Source of the DNA: Blastococcus litoris | GTDB lineage: Bacteria; Actinomycetota; Actinomycetes; Mycobacteriales; Geodermatophilaceae | Assembly (NCBI RefSeq): GCF_003075095.1 | Contig: NZ_QCZF01000001.1 | Coordinates: 620,001-684,000, forward strand | Reading direction: 5' to 3' | Length of the DNA: 64,000 nucleotides | Shown: positions 31,999 through 41,230 of the stretch, piece by piece | Layout of the letters: the number at the start of each line of letters is the position of its first letter | How positions within the stretch are numbered: the first letter of the stretch is position 1 | Notes under the pieces: generated by a model | What the model was told of the DNA's origin: nothing | Databases searched by the model: none | Seen by the model: the letters and a program-made list of their open reading frames with translations, nothing else | Translations under genes and position numbers: made by a program

Positions 31999-32058
31999 CT
32001 GGGTCCTGGCTCACCACCGACCCTGAGTCAGGACCCAGAACGATCAGCTCACCTGATC
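31999..32058. repeat. Right palindromes flanking the DUF559-like gene
   Basis: Two hairpins. The first (31999-32013 with 32024-32038, one G-U pair, 10-nt loop) has the same GGGTCCTGGCTCAC arm as the left flank. The second (GATCAG 32042-32047 with CTGATC 32053-32058) resembles the GATCA palindrome at 30831. The order is mirrored relative to the left flank. They also lie between two convergent genes and may terminate both. Confidence 0.75.
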
Positions 32059-32063
32059 ACCAA

Positions 32064-33350
32064 CTACCTCCAGGTGCGGAGGACGTCGTGGGCGACGACG
32101 CCGGCGCGCACGCGCTGCGGGTGGTCGCCGACCCGGATCGTGCGGATCGTCCGGCCGGTGTCGTAGTCGATGACGACGACCCGGTCGGTCCCGCTCACCG
32201 ACACCCAGCACTCGTCGCCGAAGACGCCGTTGGTCGACCAGTACGGCTTCTCGCCGACCTCGACCAGCCGGTACTCCTCGGTCTCCCGGTCGATGATCGC
32301 CGCGTAGCCGTCCATGGTCCCGGCGGCGCACAGCGTCGTCCCCTCCGGGTTCATCGCCAGCCCGTGGTGCGCCGAGTCCAGCACGTAGTTCTCGCGCGGC
32401 TCGGTCGTGCGCTTGGGCAGGTCCACCACGCGGGTGACGGCGCCGACCGCCGGCTCGCCGTCGTAACCCGTCGCGCCGTCGATGTCGGCGGCCTGGGTGT
32501 CGAACTCGATCCAGCCGTGGAAGAAGGACACCTGCAGGTAGACGAAGCGCTCGTCCGGCGCCACCGCCATCGGCCGCACCGCCGAGGCCATGTCGGGGTA
32601 GCCGGCCTCCGCGAGCTCCTCACCCATGTCCCAGCGCTGCTCGACGGTCAGCCCGTCGGTCCGGACGATCTGGAACCACCGCTCGCCCTTGAGGGTGTCG
32701 TAGGCCTCCCGCAGCACCGGCCGGTCGGTGGGGGTGTAGACCCGGCCGATGCTGGCGTGGAACACCCGCGAGCCGTCGGCGGTGTAGTTGTTCTCGTGCG
32801 GGCTGTCGCCGCTGGGGAACTCGCCCGTCTTCGCGCCGGTGCGGATGTCGAGCTCGTGCACCGTGTTCGCGGTCGAGTCGCTCACCAGCAGCCGCTCGCC
32901 GTCCGGCGAGACGCCCATGTGGTCGGAGCGGTAGCCCTCCATCGGGAAGCGCCACACGATCCCGCCCGACGCCAGGTCGATGCCGACGACGTCGGCGAAG
33001 CTGGGCCGCGAGACGGCCAGCAGGCGACCGTCGTGGGTCGTGTACATGTCGTCGGTGTACTGCGCGTGCCCCTCGCCGATCGCCGCCTGGATCGCCAGGT
33101 AGAAGGCCAGCTTGTCGGGGCTGGTGACGATGTCGGCCATCCGCTCGGCGCGGTCGGGGATCGTGTCGATGGTCCGGATCGGCCGGTGCGTGCGGGCGTC
33201 GACGACGGTGGCGGTCCCGTCCCAGTTGTTGCCGACGAACATGACGTCGCGGGCCGGTCCGCCCTCGGCGAGCGCCTCGGTGGAGACGACGGCCGTGGTC
33301 AGCGCCGTGGCGAGGGCGAGGACAGGGGCGAGGACGGCGGTGCGGCGCAT
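32064..33350 (-). CDS. Secreted YncE-like beta-propeller protein
   Basis: A 428-residue protein with an N-terminal signal peptide (MRRTAVLAPVLALATALTTAVV, cleavage near STEALAEG). The rest has repeated WD/YVTN-like blades: DVMFVGNNWDGTATVVDARTHRPIRTI, GVSPDGERLLVSDSTANTVHELDIRTG, DRVVVIDYDTGRTIRTIRVGDHPQRVRAG. Such propellers bind proteins or cofactors outside the cell; a catalytic site is not evident. The ATG at 33350 has GGGAG 7 nt upstream. It converges on the preceding gene and has no obvious partner. Confidence 0.8.
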   Translation of the reverse strand: MRRTAVLAPVLALATALTTAVVSTEALAEGGPARDVMFVGNNWDGTATVVDARTHRPIRTIDTIPDRAERMADIVTSPDKLAFYLAIQAAIGEGHAQYTDDMYTTHDGRLLAVSRPSFADVVGIDLASGGIVWRFPMEGYRSDHMGVSPDGERLLVSDSTANTVHELDIRTGAKTGEFPSGDSPHENNYTADGSRVFHASIGRVYTPTDRPVLREAYDTLKGERWFQIVRTDGLTVEQRWDMGEELAEAGYPDMASAVRPMAVAPDERFVYLQVSFFHGWIEFDTQAADIDGATGYDGEPAVGAVTRVVDLPKRTTEPRENYVLDSAHHGLAMNPEGTTLCAAGTMDGYAAIIDRETEEYRLVEVGEKPYWSTNGVFGDECWVSVSGTDRVVVIDYDTGRTIRTIRVGDHPQRVRAGVVAHDVLRTWR

Positions 33351-33549
33351 GGACGGGCTCCCGGCTTCTCGGCTACGGGATGGGAACGCGCCAGCGGCCC
33401 CCGGGTTACGCAACGGGAGTTGCGCGACGTCCAGGAAATGCGACGAGAACGGGTCCATCCGGGCGCGCCGCTGCCGATATCCACCACGTGACCCCCTCCG
33501 CCCGCCTCCGCCCCGCAGCGGCGCGCAGCGGTGCAGCGGAGCGGTCGCG

Positions 33550-33891
33550 GTGAGCGCGCTCCCGGCCGGCGAGCCCGGCTCCGAGGTCCTCGTCCCGCAC
33601 TGGCTCGACGGCCCGCGCCGGACGCAGCTGGCGACCGCCGTCCGGAACGCGCTGAGCAGCCGGCCGGTGCACCCGGTCGCGGTCATCCACCTCGAGGACG
33701 TCCTGACCGAGCTGCACGTCGCCGCGGCCCGCGACGCGGTGTGGCCGGCGTCGGCGGCACGGGTGCGCCTGGCCACCGGGTGGGACGACGACGTGCTGCC
33801 GGTGCGGCTGAGCGCCGCGGAGCTGTCCAGCGTCCTGGCGCTGCCCGACCTGCCGGCGCCGGTCCGCGACCTGCTCGGCGGGACCGCATGA
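33550..33891 (+). CDS. Unknown 113-residue protein
   Basis: Not recognised. A small alpha/beta protein without signal peptide or membrane helix: VLVPHWLDGPRRTQLATAVRNALSSRPVHPVAVIHLEDVLTELHVAAARDAVW, then LPVRLSAAELSSVLALPDLPAPVRDLLGG. The GTG at 33550 follows GGAG at 8 nt. Its stop overlaps the start of the next gene (ATGA), so the two are co-translated and probably work together. Confidence 0.65.
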   Translation: MSALPAGEPGSEVLVPHWLDGPRRTQLATAVRNALSSRPVHPVAVIHLEDVLTELHVAAARDAVWPASAARVRLATGWDDDVLPVRLSAAELSSVLALPDLPAPVRDLLGGTA

Positions 33892-34649
33892 CCGACACCC
33901 GGTTCGGGGGATCGGCCGGACTGCTGCAGCGGTTGCGGCCGGTGCGCATCGACGTCGCCGACCTGCGCGACGTGGCCGAGACCGTGCTGCCCTCCCTGAG
34001 CACCGCCCGCCTGCGGGTGGACGTCGTCCGGCGGCCCGGCGCGGGTTCGCTCGTCGTCCTCGAGGAGGACGAGCGCCGGGTGCGGGTCCACCTCGCCGAG
34101 CTCGCCGACGACATGACCCGCGCCGGCGTGGCCCCGACCCACGAGGGCATCTCCGCCGCGCTGGCCGCCTGGGTGGCGCACCGACCGGTCACCGACGCCG
34201 CCGCGGCGACGACCGGTCTCGCCGTCGTCGACTGGGCCGACCGCGCCGAGACGGCGATCGGCTGGCGGGTCGTCGTCCGCCGCGGTGGGCTGGCCCTGCC
34301 GTGGACGCCGTCGTCGTCGGCGGACGCGCCCACCCGCCTGCGCACCCGGTCGGCGGCCGCCGTCCGGGCGCACGAGGTGCCCCTGGACCTGCGGGTGGAG
34401 GGCCCCGTCGCGCTCTGGTCGCACCCGGAGGTGCCGCTGCTGGCGACCGCCGCCCTCGTCGCCCCCGAGCGGATGCTCGAGCGGATCGCGGCGACCGGGC
34501 TGGTGATGACCGACATGCACGTGGTGGTCACGCCGCGGCGCCCGGTGGCCTGCGCGGGCCCCGCCATCGCGGCACGGCTCGCGGGGGAGACCGTCGGCGC
34601 CGGGGTCACGCTGCCGTGGCCTCGCCTGGCCGACCTGCCCTGGCTCTAG
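33888..34649 (+). CDS. Unknown 253-residue protein
   Basis: Not recognised. It is soluble, with regularly spaced beta and alpha segments (RIDVADLRDVAETVLPSL, GSLVVLEEDERRVRVHLAELADDM, AIGWRVVVRRGGLALPW, VTPRRPVACAGPAIAARLAGETVGAGVTLPWPRLADLPWL). It follows the 113-residue gene with a 4-nt overlap. Its TAG stop shares the tetranucleotide CTAG with the stop of the convergent cell-wall gene. No function can be proposed. Confidence 0.65.
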   Translation: MTDTRFGGSAGLLQRLRPVRIDVADLRDVAETVLPSLSTARLRVDVVRRPGAGSLVVLEEDERRVRVHLAELADDMTRAGVAPTHEGISAALAAWVAHRPVTDAAAATTGLAVVDWADRAETAIGWRVVVRRGGLALPWTPSSSADAPTRLRTRSAAAVRAHEVPLDLRVEGPVALWSHPEVPLLATAALVAPERMLERIAATGLVMTDMHVVVTPRRPVACAGPAIAARLAGETVGAGVTLPWPRLADLPWL

Positions 34650-36616
34650 GAGATGTAGCCGTACTCCCAGTGCCACGGCTCCGGCTTCTCCCCGCCGGGT
34701 GAGGCCCAGTCGGGCTGGACCCACCCGAAGCGGGCGGCGTTGGCCGTCATCCAGCTCCACTGCGCCGAGCCGCTGACGTTGATGCCGCCGCAGAGGTCGA
34801 CGGCCAGCGCCCACCCGTGGTTCGAGGTGCCGGGCAGCGCGGCCAGCTTCGGCTTGGCCGCGAACGCCGTCCTCTGCGCGCCCAGCGAGCGGTAGGAGTC
34901 GGTGATGCACAGCGGGGTGCCGAACGTGGCGGTGTACGCGGCGTCGAGCTGGCCGTAGGCCGCGGCGGCGTCGCACCGCAGCTTGTGACCCTGGACGCCC
35001 AGGCGGCAGAGCGCGTCGGACGGGATCTGCCCGTTGGCGAACCCGCCCCAGGCGGCGGTGCGCTCCCCCGGCGGGGGCAGGGGGGCGCCGCAGGCCCCGG
35101 CCTCCGCGATCGGGAGCGGCGCGTTCGGTCCGGCGGGGGCCGCGAGGGTCACGCGGGTCGCCGACGAGCCGGCGGCCAGGGAGCGCACCGACACCTGGTA
35201 GGTGCCCGCGGAGGCCCCGACGACGTCGCCGTCGCCGAGGTAGATGCCGACGTCCTGGCCACCCGGCGCGTAGACCAGGTCGCCGACCTGGACGTCGGTC
35301 AGCGGCACGGCGGCGCCGGTCGTCCACTGGTCCTGCGGGGTGCCCGGGACGGCGTACCCGGCCAGCAGCCAGGACGCCGCGGTGAACCCGCCGCAGTCGT
35401 AGCTGTCCGGCCCGGTCGTACCGGGCACGAAGGGCTTGCCCAGCTGGGACAGCGCGCTGCTCACCGCCGCCACCGTCTCGGCGGGCAGCACGGTGACCGG
35501 GCTGCTGCCGACGACCGCCCAGACGACGCCCGGGATCGGCTGCCCAGCAGCGTCGAGCGCGGGGGAGAAGCCCGAGGGCAGTGCCGCGGGATCGGCGATG
35601 TCCGCGGCCGCCGGCGGTTCGATGCCGGCGGCGCCGAGCTGGGCGAGGTACCCCTGCCAGCGCGCCATCGCCTGCTGGTTGCGCTCCTGCTGCGGCCCCG
35701 TCACCGGGGCCGCCCCGAGACCGGCCAGGGCGGAGGTGATCTCGGGGGTCAGGTCGTCGACGGCGGACCTGACCGTCTGCAGGACGACGTCGGCGCGGTC
35801 GCGGGCCTCCTCGACGGCCGACTCGGCCTGGGCCACGCGCCGGCCGGCCAGGGCGAGGGACGCGGTGCTGCGCTCGGCCCGGACCACGTCGCCGGTGAGC
35901 TCCTCGTGGGCGCGGTCGGCGAGCGACTGGCCGAGCAGGGCGCCCGAGGTCGAGCCGGCGTCGTGGACGCTCAGCCCGAGGAGCGGGTACCGCTGCTGGG
36001 CCGTGGCCCGGTACAGGTCGGCGGCCGACGAGCCCACGGTCTCCTGGTGGGCGCGCACCTCGGCCAGCGCCGTCGCCTCCAGGGCACGCGCCTGCTCCAG
36101 CTCGGTCCGCTTGCGGGCCACCTCCTGCTCGAGCGCGCGGTAGCGGCCGGCGTCCTCCAGCAGCGAGCTCTGCGCGGTGAGCGCGAGAGCGGTGGTGTCG
36201 AGGGGGCCGTCACCCGTGCTCCCGGGACCGGTGCCGGGCAGCACGAGGGCCGCCGCCGCTGGCAGCAGCAGCGTGCTGAGGGCGACGACCCGGAGCCGGG
36301 TCGACCACGCGGCGCCGGTGCGGGGCGCCGTGCGGCGCTTGGTCGCCGGACGCCGTCCCGTGGCGGGACGGCGTCCTGTGGCGGGACGGCGTCCTGTGGC
36401 GGGACGGCGGACCGGGGCGCTCGTGCCGACGGGCGCCGTCCGCCGGGCGACGGCGGTCGCGGTGCGCAGCGCCGCTGCCTGCGCAGGGGTGAGCGCCTGG
36501 CCGGCGGCGACCGCCGACCGCAGGGCGAGGGCCTCGCGCAGGGCCTGCGCCTCGCGCGCGGTGAGCACGGGGCGGGCGGCGGAGCCGGGACGGGCAGACG
36601 TGCGTGATGCAGGCAC
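34646..36616 (-). CDS. Membrane-anchored VanY-type carboxypeptidase with degenerate NlpC-like domain
   Basis: A 656-residue envelope protein. Parts in order: an Ala-rich start; a basic RRPATG repeat (70-93); a membrane helix (about 106-127); a long coiled coil (about 150-290); an NlpC/P60-like domain (about 380-470) with Cys408 in YDCGGF but Asp455 where the catalytic His normally stands (QDVGIYLG); and a C-terminal VanY domain (about 530-656) with the zinc ligands His600 and Asp607 (SNHGWALAVD) and His649 (EPWHWEYG). It probably trims D-Ala from muropeptides. The coiled coil and dead-looking NlpC part recall RipA/FtsX-activated hydrolases. GTG start. Confidence 0.8.
   Translation of the reverse strand: MPASRTSARPGSAARPVLTAREAQALREALALRSAVAAGQALTPAQAAALRTATAVARRTAPVGTSAPVRRPATGRRPATGRRPATGRRPATKRRTAPRTGAAWSTRLRVVALSTLLLPAAAALVLPGTGPGSTGDGPLDTTALALTAQSSLLEDAGRYRALEQEVARKRTELEQARALEATALAEVRAHQETVGSSAADLYRATAQQRYPLLGLSVHDAGSTSGALLGQSLADRAHEELTGDVVRAERSTASLALAGRRVAQAESAVEEARDRADVVLQTVRSAVDDLTPEITSALAGLGAAPVTGPQQERNQQAMARWQGYLAQLGAAGIEPPAAADIADPAALPSGFSPALDAAGQPIPGVVWAVVGSSPVTVLPAETVAAVSSALSQLGKPFVPGTTGPDSYDCGGFTAASWLLAGYAVPGTPQDQWTTGAAVPLTDVQVGDLVYAPGGQDVGIYLGDGDVVGASAGTYQVSVRSLAAGSSATRVTLAAPAGPNAPLPIAEAGACGAPLPPPGERTAAWGGFANGQIPSDALCRLGVQGHKLRCDAAAAYGQLDAAYTATFGTPLCITDSYRSLGAQRTAFAAKPKLAALPGTSNHGWALAVDLCGGINVSGSAQWSWMTANAARFGWVQPDWASPGGEKPEPWHWEYGYIS
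36338..36409 (-). repeat. 18-bp tandem repeat in the VanY-like gene
   Basis: Four near-identical 18-bp units encode RRPATG, RRPATG, RRPATG and RRPATK (residues 70-93), a basic segment just before the membrane helix. Such a tract can change length by slippage. Confidence 0.75.
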
Positions 36617-36732
36617 TGCAGCGTCCCCCGGCGGTCTCGTCGTGTCGTGGCCTGTCCCGGCTGCGGGTGCAGCCGGGGTCTGGCCTCGTATCGACGTGCC
36701 GAGGGGGTGCGCTGAACGGGGGGTGCGGCGGT

Positions 36733-36801
36733 CTCACCCCTGCGGGTGAGGGTGAACCTGCCGGTCGGGGCGCCTGCGTGACCCCTGCGGGGGAGGGGTC
36801 A
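36733..36801 (-). terminator. Two small hairpins after the 63-residue gene
   Basis: A stem at 36779-36786 with 36794-36801 overlaps the stop codon, and a second (36733-36739 with 36744-36750, 4-nt loop) lies further downstream. Together they may end transcription of the small gene. Confidence 0.45.
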
Positions 36802-36990
36802 GGGAGCCCACCAGGCGCCGTGCCGGTGGGTCAGCGGGATGCGGAGCTCGCCGCCGTCCTCGGTGGAGACGACGACCTCCACCTTGGTGATGCGGACGGG
36901 TGGACCGTCGTCCTCCGGTTCGAGGACGTTCCCGCTGGCCAGGGGGATCGGGGGCACGACGAGGACGTCGTCGCCGGGTGGCTGCGCCAT
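36799..36990 (-). CDS. Unknown 63-residue protein
   Basis: A small acidic protein, not recognised: it starts MAQPPGDDVLVVPPIPLASG and has PVRITKVEVVVSTEDGGELRIPLTHRHGAWWAP. The ATG at 36990 has a good GGAGGA site 5 nt upstream, which supports it as a real gene. No signal peptide or membrane helix. It sits alone between the VanY-like gene and citrate synthase. Confidence 0.6.
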   Translation of the reverse strand: MAQPPGDDVLVVPPIPLASGNVLEPEDDGPPVRITKVEVVVSTEDGGELRIPLTHRHGAWWAP

Positions 36991-37058
36991 GGCGTCCTCC
37001 TCGGGTCGGCTCGGCGGGGCGCATCCACCGTAGGGGTGCGTCGTCCCGGACAGGGAAC

Positions 37059-37097
37059 GGGCCGGGCAGCGCCCCCGGAGGGAGGGCTGCCCGGCCC
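37059..37097 (-). terminator. Terminator after gltA
   Basis: A perfect 12-bp stem (37059-37070 with 37086-37097), with further GC pairs possible in the 15-nt loop, 16 nt after the citrate synthase stop. Confidence 0.8.
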
Positions 37098-37112
37098 GGC
37101 CGGTCGTCGCGG

Positions 37113-38402
<1,290 letters not shown>

Positions 38403-38460
38403 GCCTTCGGACGCTACTGCTTCGAGGGGGCAACGCGCCCGTCGACCCCGCCCCGCTACG

Positions 38461-40374
38461 TCAGGCGCCCAGCCTCTCCTGATGCCTGCCGGCCACCACC
38501 GCGACGTCCTCTCGCCACATCGGTGAGCAGACGACGCCTTCCAGCCGGTCGAGCTCCTGGTCGGTCATCACCAGGTCCCAGCGGACCGACCGCGAGCCGT
38601 CCGTCGCGTCGGGCTCCAGCCGGATGTCGCCACAGTCGTCCGGTGTCTGTCCGAGGTCGGCGAGCAGGGTGGTCAGGACGGCGATGCTGCGCGTGCCCGC
38701 CCCGTCGTCGTGCGCGGCGAGCGGCAGGCTGACCGTCAGCTGCGGATGAGCCGCAGCGAGTGCCAGCAGACGCGTGGTCGAGTCCGGCTGGTCCGCCCAC
38801 GACGATGCCGCCCGTACGAGCAGCGACGGGCTCAGCCGGCGCATGAGCGAGGCGAGCAGGTCGCACTCCATCGTGCTGTCGAAGAGGTCTGCGAGCGGCC
38901 CGACCATGCTGCGGGGATCCGGACTGGCCTCGGCCGGTGAGGTCGAACTGAGCAGCAGGACGCCGTACTCCTCGTCGTCCGTGGACGAGTCCCCCAGTTG
39001 ATCGACGTCGACGGCGGGGAGGGCACGGGCGCGGGCGTAGATGGTCTCCAGCTCGGCCCGCCATCCGGGACCGTCGTGCGCCGCGAGCACAGCGGCCCGG
39101 ACGGCCTCGCCGTCGCGACGACGGCGCTCGGAGTCGCTGGCCAGGCGGCGCACGGCGACGGCGCACTGGTCCGCGGTCGTGGCCGGATGCACGCCGGCGA
39201 GCCCGGGCGCCGCTCCCTGGTGGAGCCGCACGAGTTCCGACTCGGTGTCGTCGGCGAGGGCGACCACGGGGAGTCCCAGGAGGGCCGCCTCCAGGACGGA
39301 GGTCCCCGCCCGGGTCGGGTAGGAGTCGAGGTAGATGTCGGCCATGTCGAAGTACGGACTCGGGTCCGGCACACGGCCGACCGGGAAGACGCGGCCCGGG
39401 TAGCGCCTGCTCAGCTGCGACCAGTCGGCACTCGGAGTGGCTCCGACCAGGACCACGCTCACCTGCGGGGCCCAGCGGAGGATCCGGTCCACGAGATGGT
39501 GCATGCCCCGGCCCCAGGAGGCGGCCATCTTCCAGTCCGCGCTCACGGTCACGGCCACGACGGCGTCCGGGGCGATCCCGAGCTGGTGGCGCAGTGCGCC
39601 GCCCTCCGCCGACGGCAGCTCGTCCACAGGCATGGGGAGTACCGCGATCCGCGGCTCGGGCACACCGCGCAGACGCACGTCGACGGACTGCGCCTCGGGT
39701 CGCCAGTCGCACAGCAGGTCCGCAGCTGCGACTCCGAGCCAGAACGCCGCATCCGCGTGGTTCTCGTACACCACCGGCGGACGCACACCGGGGAGGTTGA
39801 CGGCGGCGAGCGCGACGGAGTCGTACGGGTGGACGTGCAGCACGACGACATCGGCCCGGTCCATGTGCGCCCGGAGGGCCCGTGCCCGCTGGAGCAGCCC
39901 GGTCGGCGTCGTCCGCAGGTCGAACACGTCTCCACCGGTGGCCCGCACCGATGCGACGAGCTCCTGCGGCACCGGGCCGAGCTGGTTGGTCAGGACGACG
40001 TCGCTGGTGCGTTCGTCGCGGCTCATCCACCGCCACGCCAGCCGGGTGTGGCCACCGACGGAGTAGGCCTCGGTGAGGACGTGCAGCACACGATTCCCGG
40101 AGCGGGTCCCGTCGACGGCGACCCGGCCCGACCCGCGCACGGCGTGCACCACCGAGCGCTCGAGGCGGAGGTCGCTCAGCAGGCCCACGGGCGCCAGCCA
40201 GGCGTAGTTCGCAGCGGCCATCGCGGTCCTGAGCACACGCTCCACGTCGCCCTGCTCGGCGTGCTGCCGGGCCATCTCGACCAGCAGCTCGTAGTGCCGC
40301 CGGTTGTCGGCGAGCACGCGCGCGGCGTGTGGCAGGGGCCTGGGTCCGGCCGGGGCCTTCGCGTTGCGAGCCAT
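38461..40374 (-). CDS. Large GT-B glycosyltransferase with FliA-type promoter
   Basis: A 637-residue protein. An N-terminal helical part (YELLVEMARQHAEQGDVERVLRTAMAAANYAW) precedes a GT-B pair: VLHVLTEAYSVGGHTRLAWRWM and VVVLHVHPYDSVALAAVNLPG in the first lobe, and VVAVTVSADWKMAASWGRGMHHLVDRIL, VFPVGRVPDPSPYFDMADIYLDSYPTRAGTSVLEAALLGLPVVAL with the GT4-like E-x-x-x-x-G-P motif in the second. About 170 further residues follow. I chose the ATG at 40374 because a FliA-type -10 box ends 8 nt upstream; the ATG at 40386 lies inside that box. It is divergent from the acyltransferase-FkbH operon and probably glycosylates flagellin. Confidence 0.75.
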   Translation of the reverse strand: MARNAKAPAGPRPLPHAARVLADNRRHYELLVEMARQHAEQGDVERVLRTAMAAANYAWLAPVGLLSDLRLERSVVHAVRGSGRVAVDGTRSGNRVLHVLTEAYSVGGHTRLAWRWMSRDERTSDVVLTNQLGPVPQELVASVRATGGDVFDLRTTPTGLLQRARALRAHMDRADVVVLHVHPYDSVALAAVNLPGVRPPVVYENHADAAFWLGVAAADLLCDWRPEAQSVDVRLRGVPEPRIAVLPMPVDELPSAEGGALRHQLGIAPDAVVAVTVSADWKMAASWGRGMHHLVDRILRWAPQVSVVLVGATPSADWSQLSRRYPGRVFPVGRVPDPSPYFDMADIYLDSYPTRAGTSVLEAALLGLPVVALADDTESELVRLHQGAAPGLAGVHPATTADQCAVAVRRLASDSERRRRDGEAVRAAVLAAHDGPGWRAELETIYARARALPAVDVDQLGDSSTDDEEYGVLLLSSTSPAEASPDPRSMVGPLADLFDSTMECDLLASLMRRLSPSLLVRAASSWADQPDSTTRLLALAAAHPQLTVSLPLAAHDDGAGTRSIAVLTTLLADLGQTPDDCGDIRLEPDATDGSRSVRWDLVMTDQELDRLEGVVCSPMWREDVAVVAGRHQERLGA

Positions 40375-40382
40375 GCACCTGT

Positions 40383-40411
40383 GCATCGGCAGGCCGGGTC
40401 GTGACCATGAC
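40383..40411 (-). promoter_or_regulatory. FliA-type promoter for the large glycosyltransferase
   Basis: On the minus strand GTCATG (40406-40411), a 15-bp spacer and GCCGATGC (40383-40390), ending 8 nt before the ATG, the same geometry as at fliM. It is more than 9.5 kb outside the flagellar locus. Confidence 0.5.
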
Positions 40412-40528
40412 GGCCCACGCCCTCGGGCCGGGTGTCCTGGAGGCTGTCGCCGGGGAAGGCGCGGGAGCGCTCGGCGGGTGTCGAGGCGAGTCGCCCGGTC
40501 ACCCCGAGCGACGTGAGAGGCTCGGAGC

Positions 40529-41230
40529 GTGCCGAACCGCATCCATCCCACCGCGGTCGTCTCCCCGGGTGTCGAGCTGGGGGACGACAACGTCATCGGC
40601 CCCTACGCGGTGGTCCTCGGTCCCAGTCGTATCGGCGACCGGAACTGGATCGCGCCGCACGTGTGCATCGGGATGCCCCCGGAGCACAAGGCGTACGGCA
40701 GCCCGGTGGCCTGGGACGGCGAGGTCGAGGGGGTCGGGGTCGAGATAGGCAGCGGCGTCGTCCTGCGGGAGTTCGTCACGGTGCACCAGGGAACCGAACG
40801 GCGCACGACCATCTCGGACGGTTGCTACCTGATGTCGCGGGCGCACGTCGGCCACGACAACCTGCTGCTGCCCGGGGTGACGATGGCCCCGGGCACCGCT
40901 GTGGCCGGACACAGCGTCATCTGGGACGGCGCGACCCTCGGGATGGGAGCGATGATCCACCAGCGTGCCGTCGTCGGACCGGGCGCCATGGTCGGCATGG
41001 GCTCGGCCATCAAGCGCGACGTGGGCCCGTTCACGACGACGCTCGGCAACCCGGCTCGCGTCGCCGGTACCAACGAGGTGGGGCTGCGCAGATTCGACGC
41101 GGACGAGGCCCTGGTGGCCGCGTGGCCCGATGTCCTCGCCGGACGGGTACCGCTCACCGACGACGCCCCTGCGGCCCTGCTGGACCTGATGCGCAGGTGG
41201 TACGCAGCGGTCGACGCCCGCGGGTCATGA
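40529..41230 (+). CDS. LpxA-like left-handed beta-helix acyltransferase
   Basis: A 233-residue protein whose first 190 residues are hexapeptide repeats: IHPTAVVSPGVELGDDNVIGPYAVVLGPSRIGDRNWIAPHVCIG, GVEIGSGVVLREFVTVHQGT, CYLMSRAHVGHDNLLLPGVTMAPGTAVAGHSVIWDGATLGMGAMIHQRAVVGPGAMVGMGSAI. The H-x-G-H-D segment is like the catalytic His loop of LpxA. Actinomycetes lack lipid A, so the likely acceptor is a nucleotide sugar for glycan acylation, with the acyl group from the ACP encoded downstream. GTG start; its stop overlaps the FkbH start (ATGA). Confidence 0.82.
   Translation: MPNRIHPTAVVSPGVELGDDNVIGPYAVVLGPSRIGDRNWIAPHVCIGMPPEHKAYGSPVAWDGEVEGVGVEIGSGVVLREFVTVHQGTERRTTISDGCYLMSRAHVGHDNLLLPGVTMAPGTAVAGHSVIWDGATLGMGAMIHQRAVVGPGAMVGMGSAIKRDVGPFTTTLGNPARVAGTNEVGLRRFDADEALVAAWPDVLAGRVPLTDDAPAALLDLMRRWYAAVDARGS

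Noticed and set aside
30823-32058. IS element or phage remnant
   Set aside because: No transposase or integrase, no target-site duplication was seen; only the palindromes and the nuclease-like gene.
33473-33480. GCCGATAT on the plus strand upstream of 33550
   Set aside because: No acceptable -35 box at the 15-bp spacing, and the downstream genes have no flagellar link.
33351-35327. Upstream extension of the beta-propeller frame
   Set aside because: The frame is open but runs antisense to two coupled genes and into the VanY-like gene; the signal peptide and ribosome site place the start at 33350.
36338-36409. CRISPR-like repeat
   Set aside because: 18-bp units are directly adjacent with no spacers and are in frame within a coding region.
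40387-40596. Longer N-terminus for the large glycosyltransferase
   Set aside because: The frame stays open for 74 more codons, but the sequence is low-complexity and would cover the FliA-type promoter.
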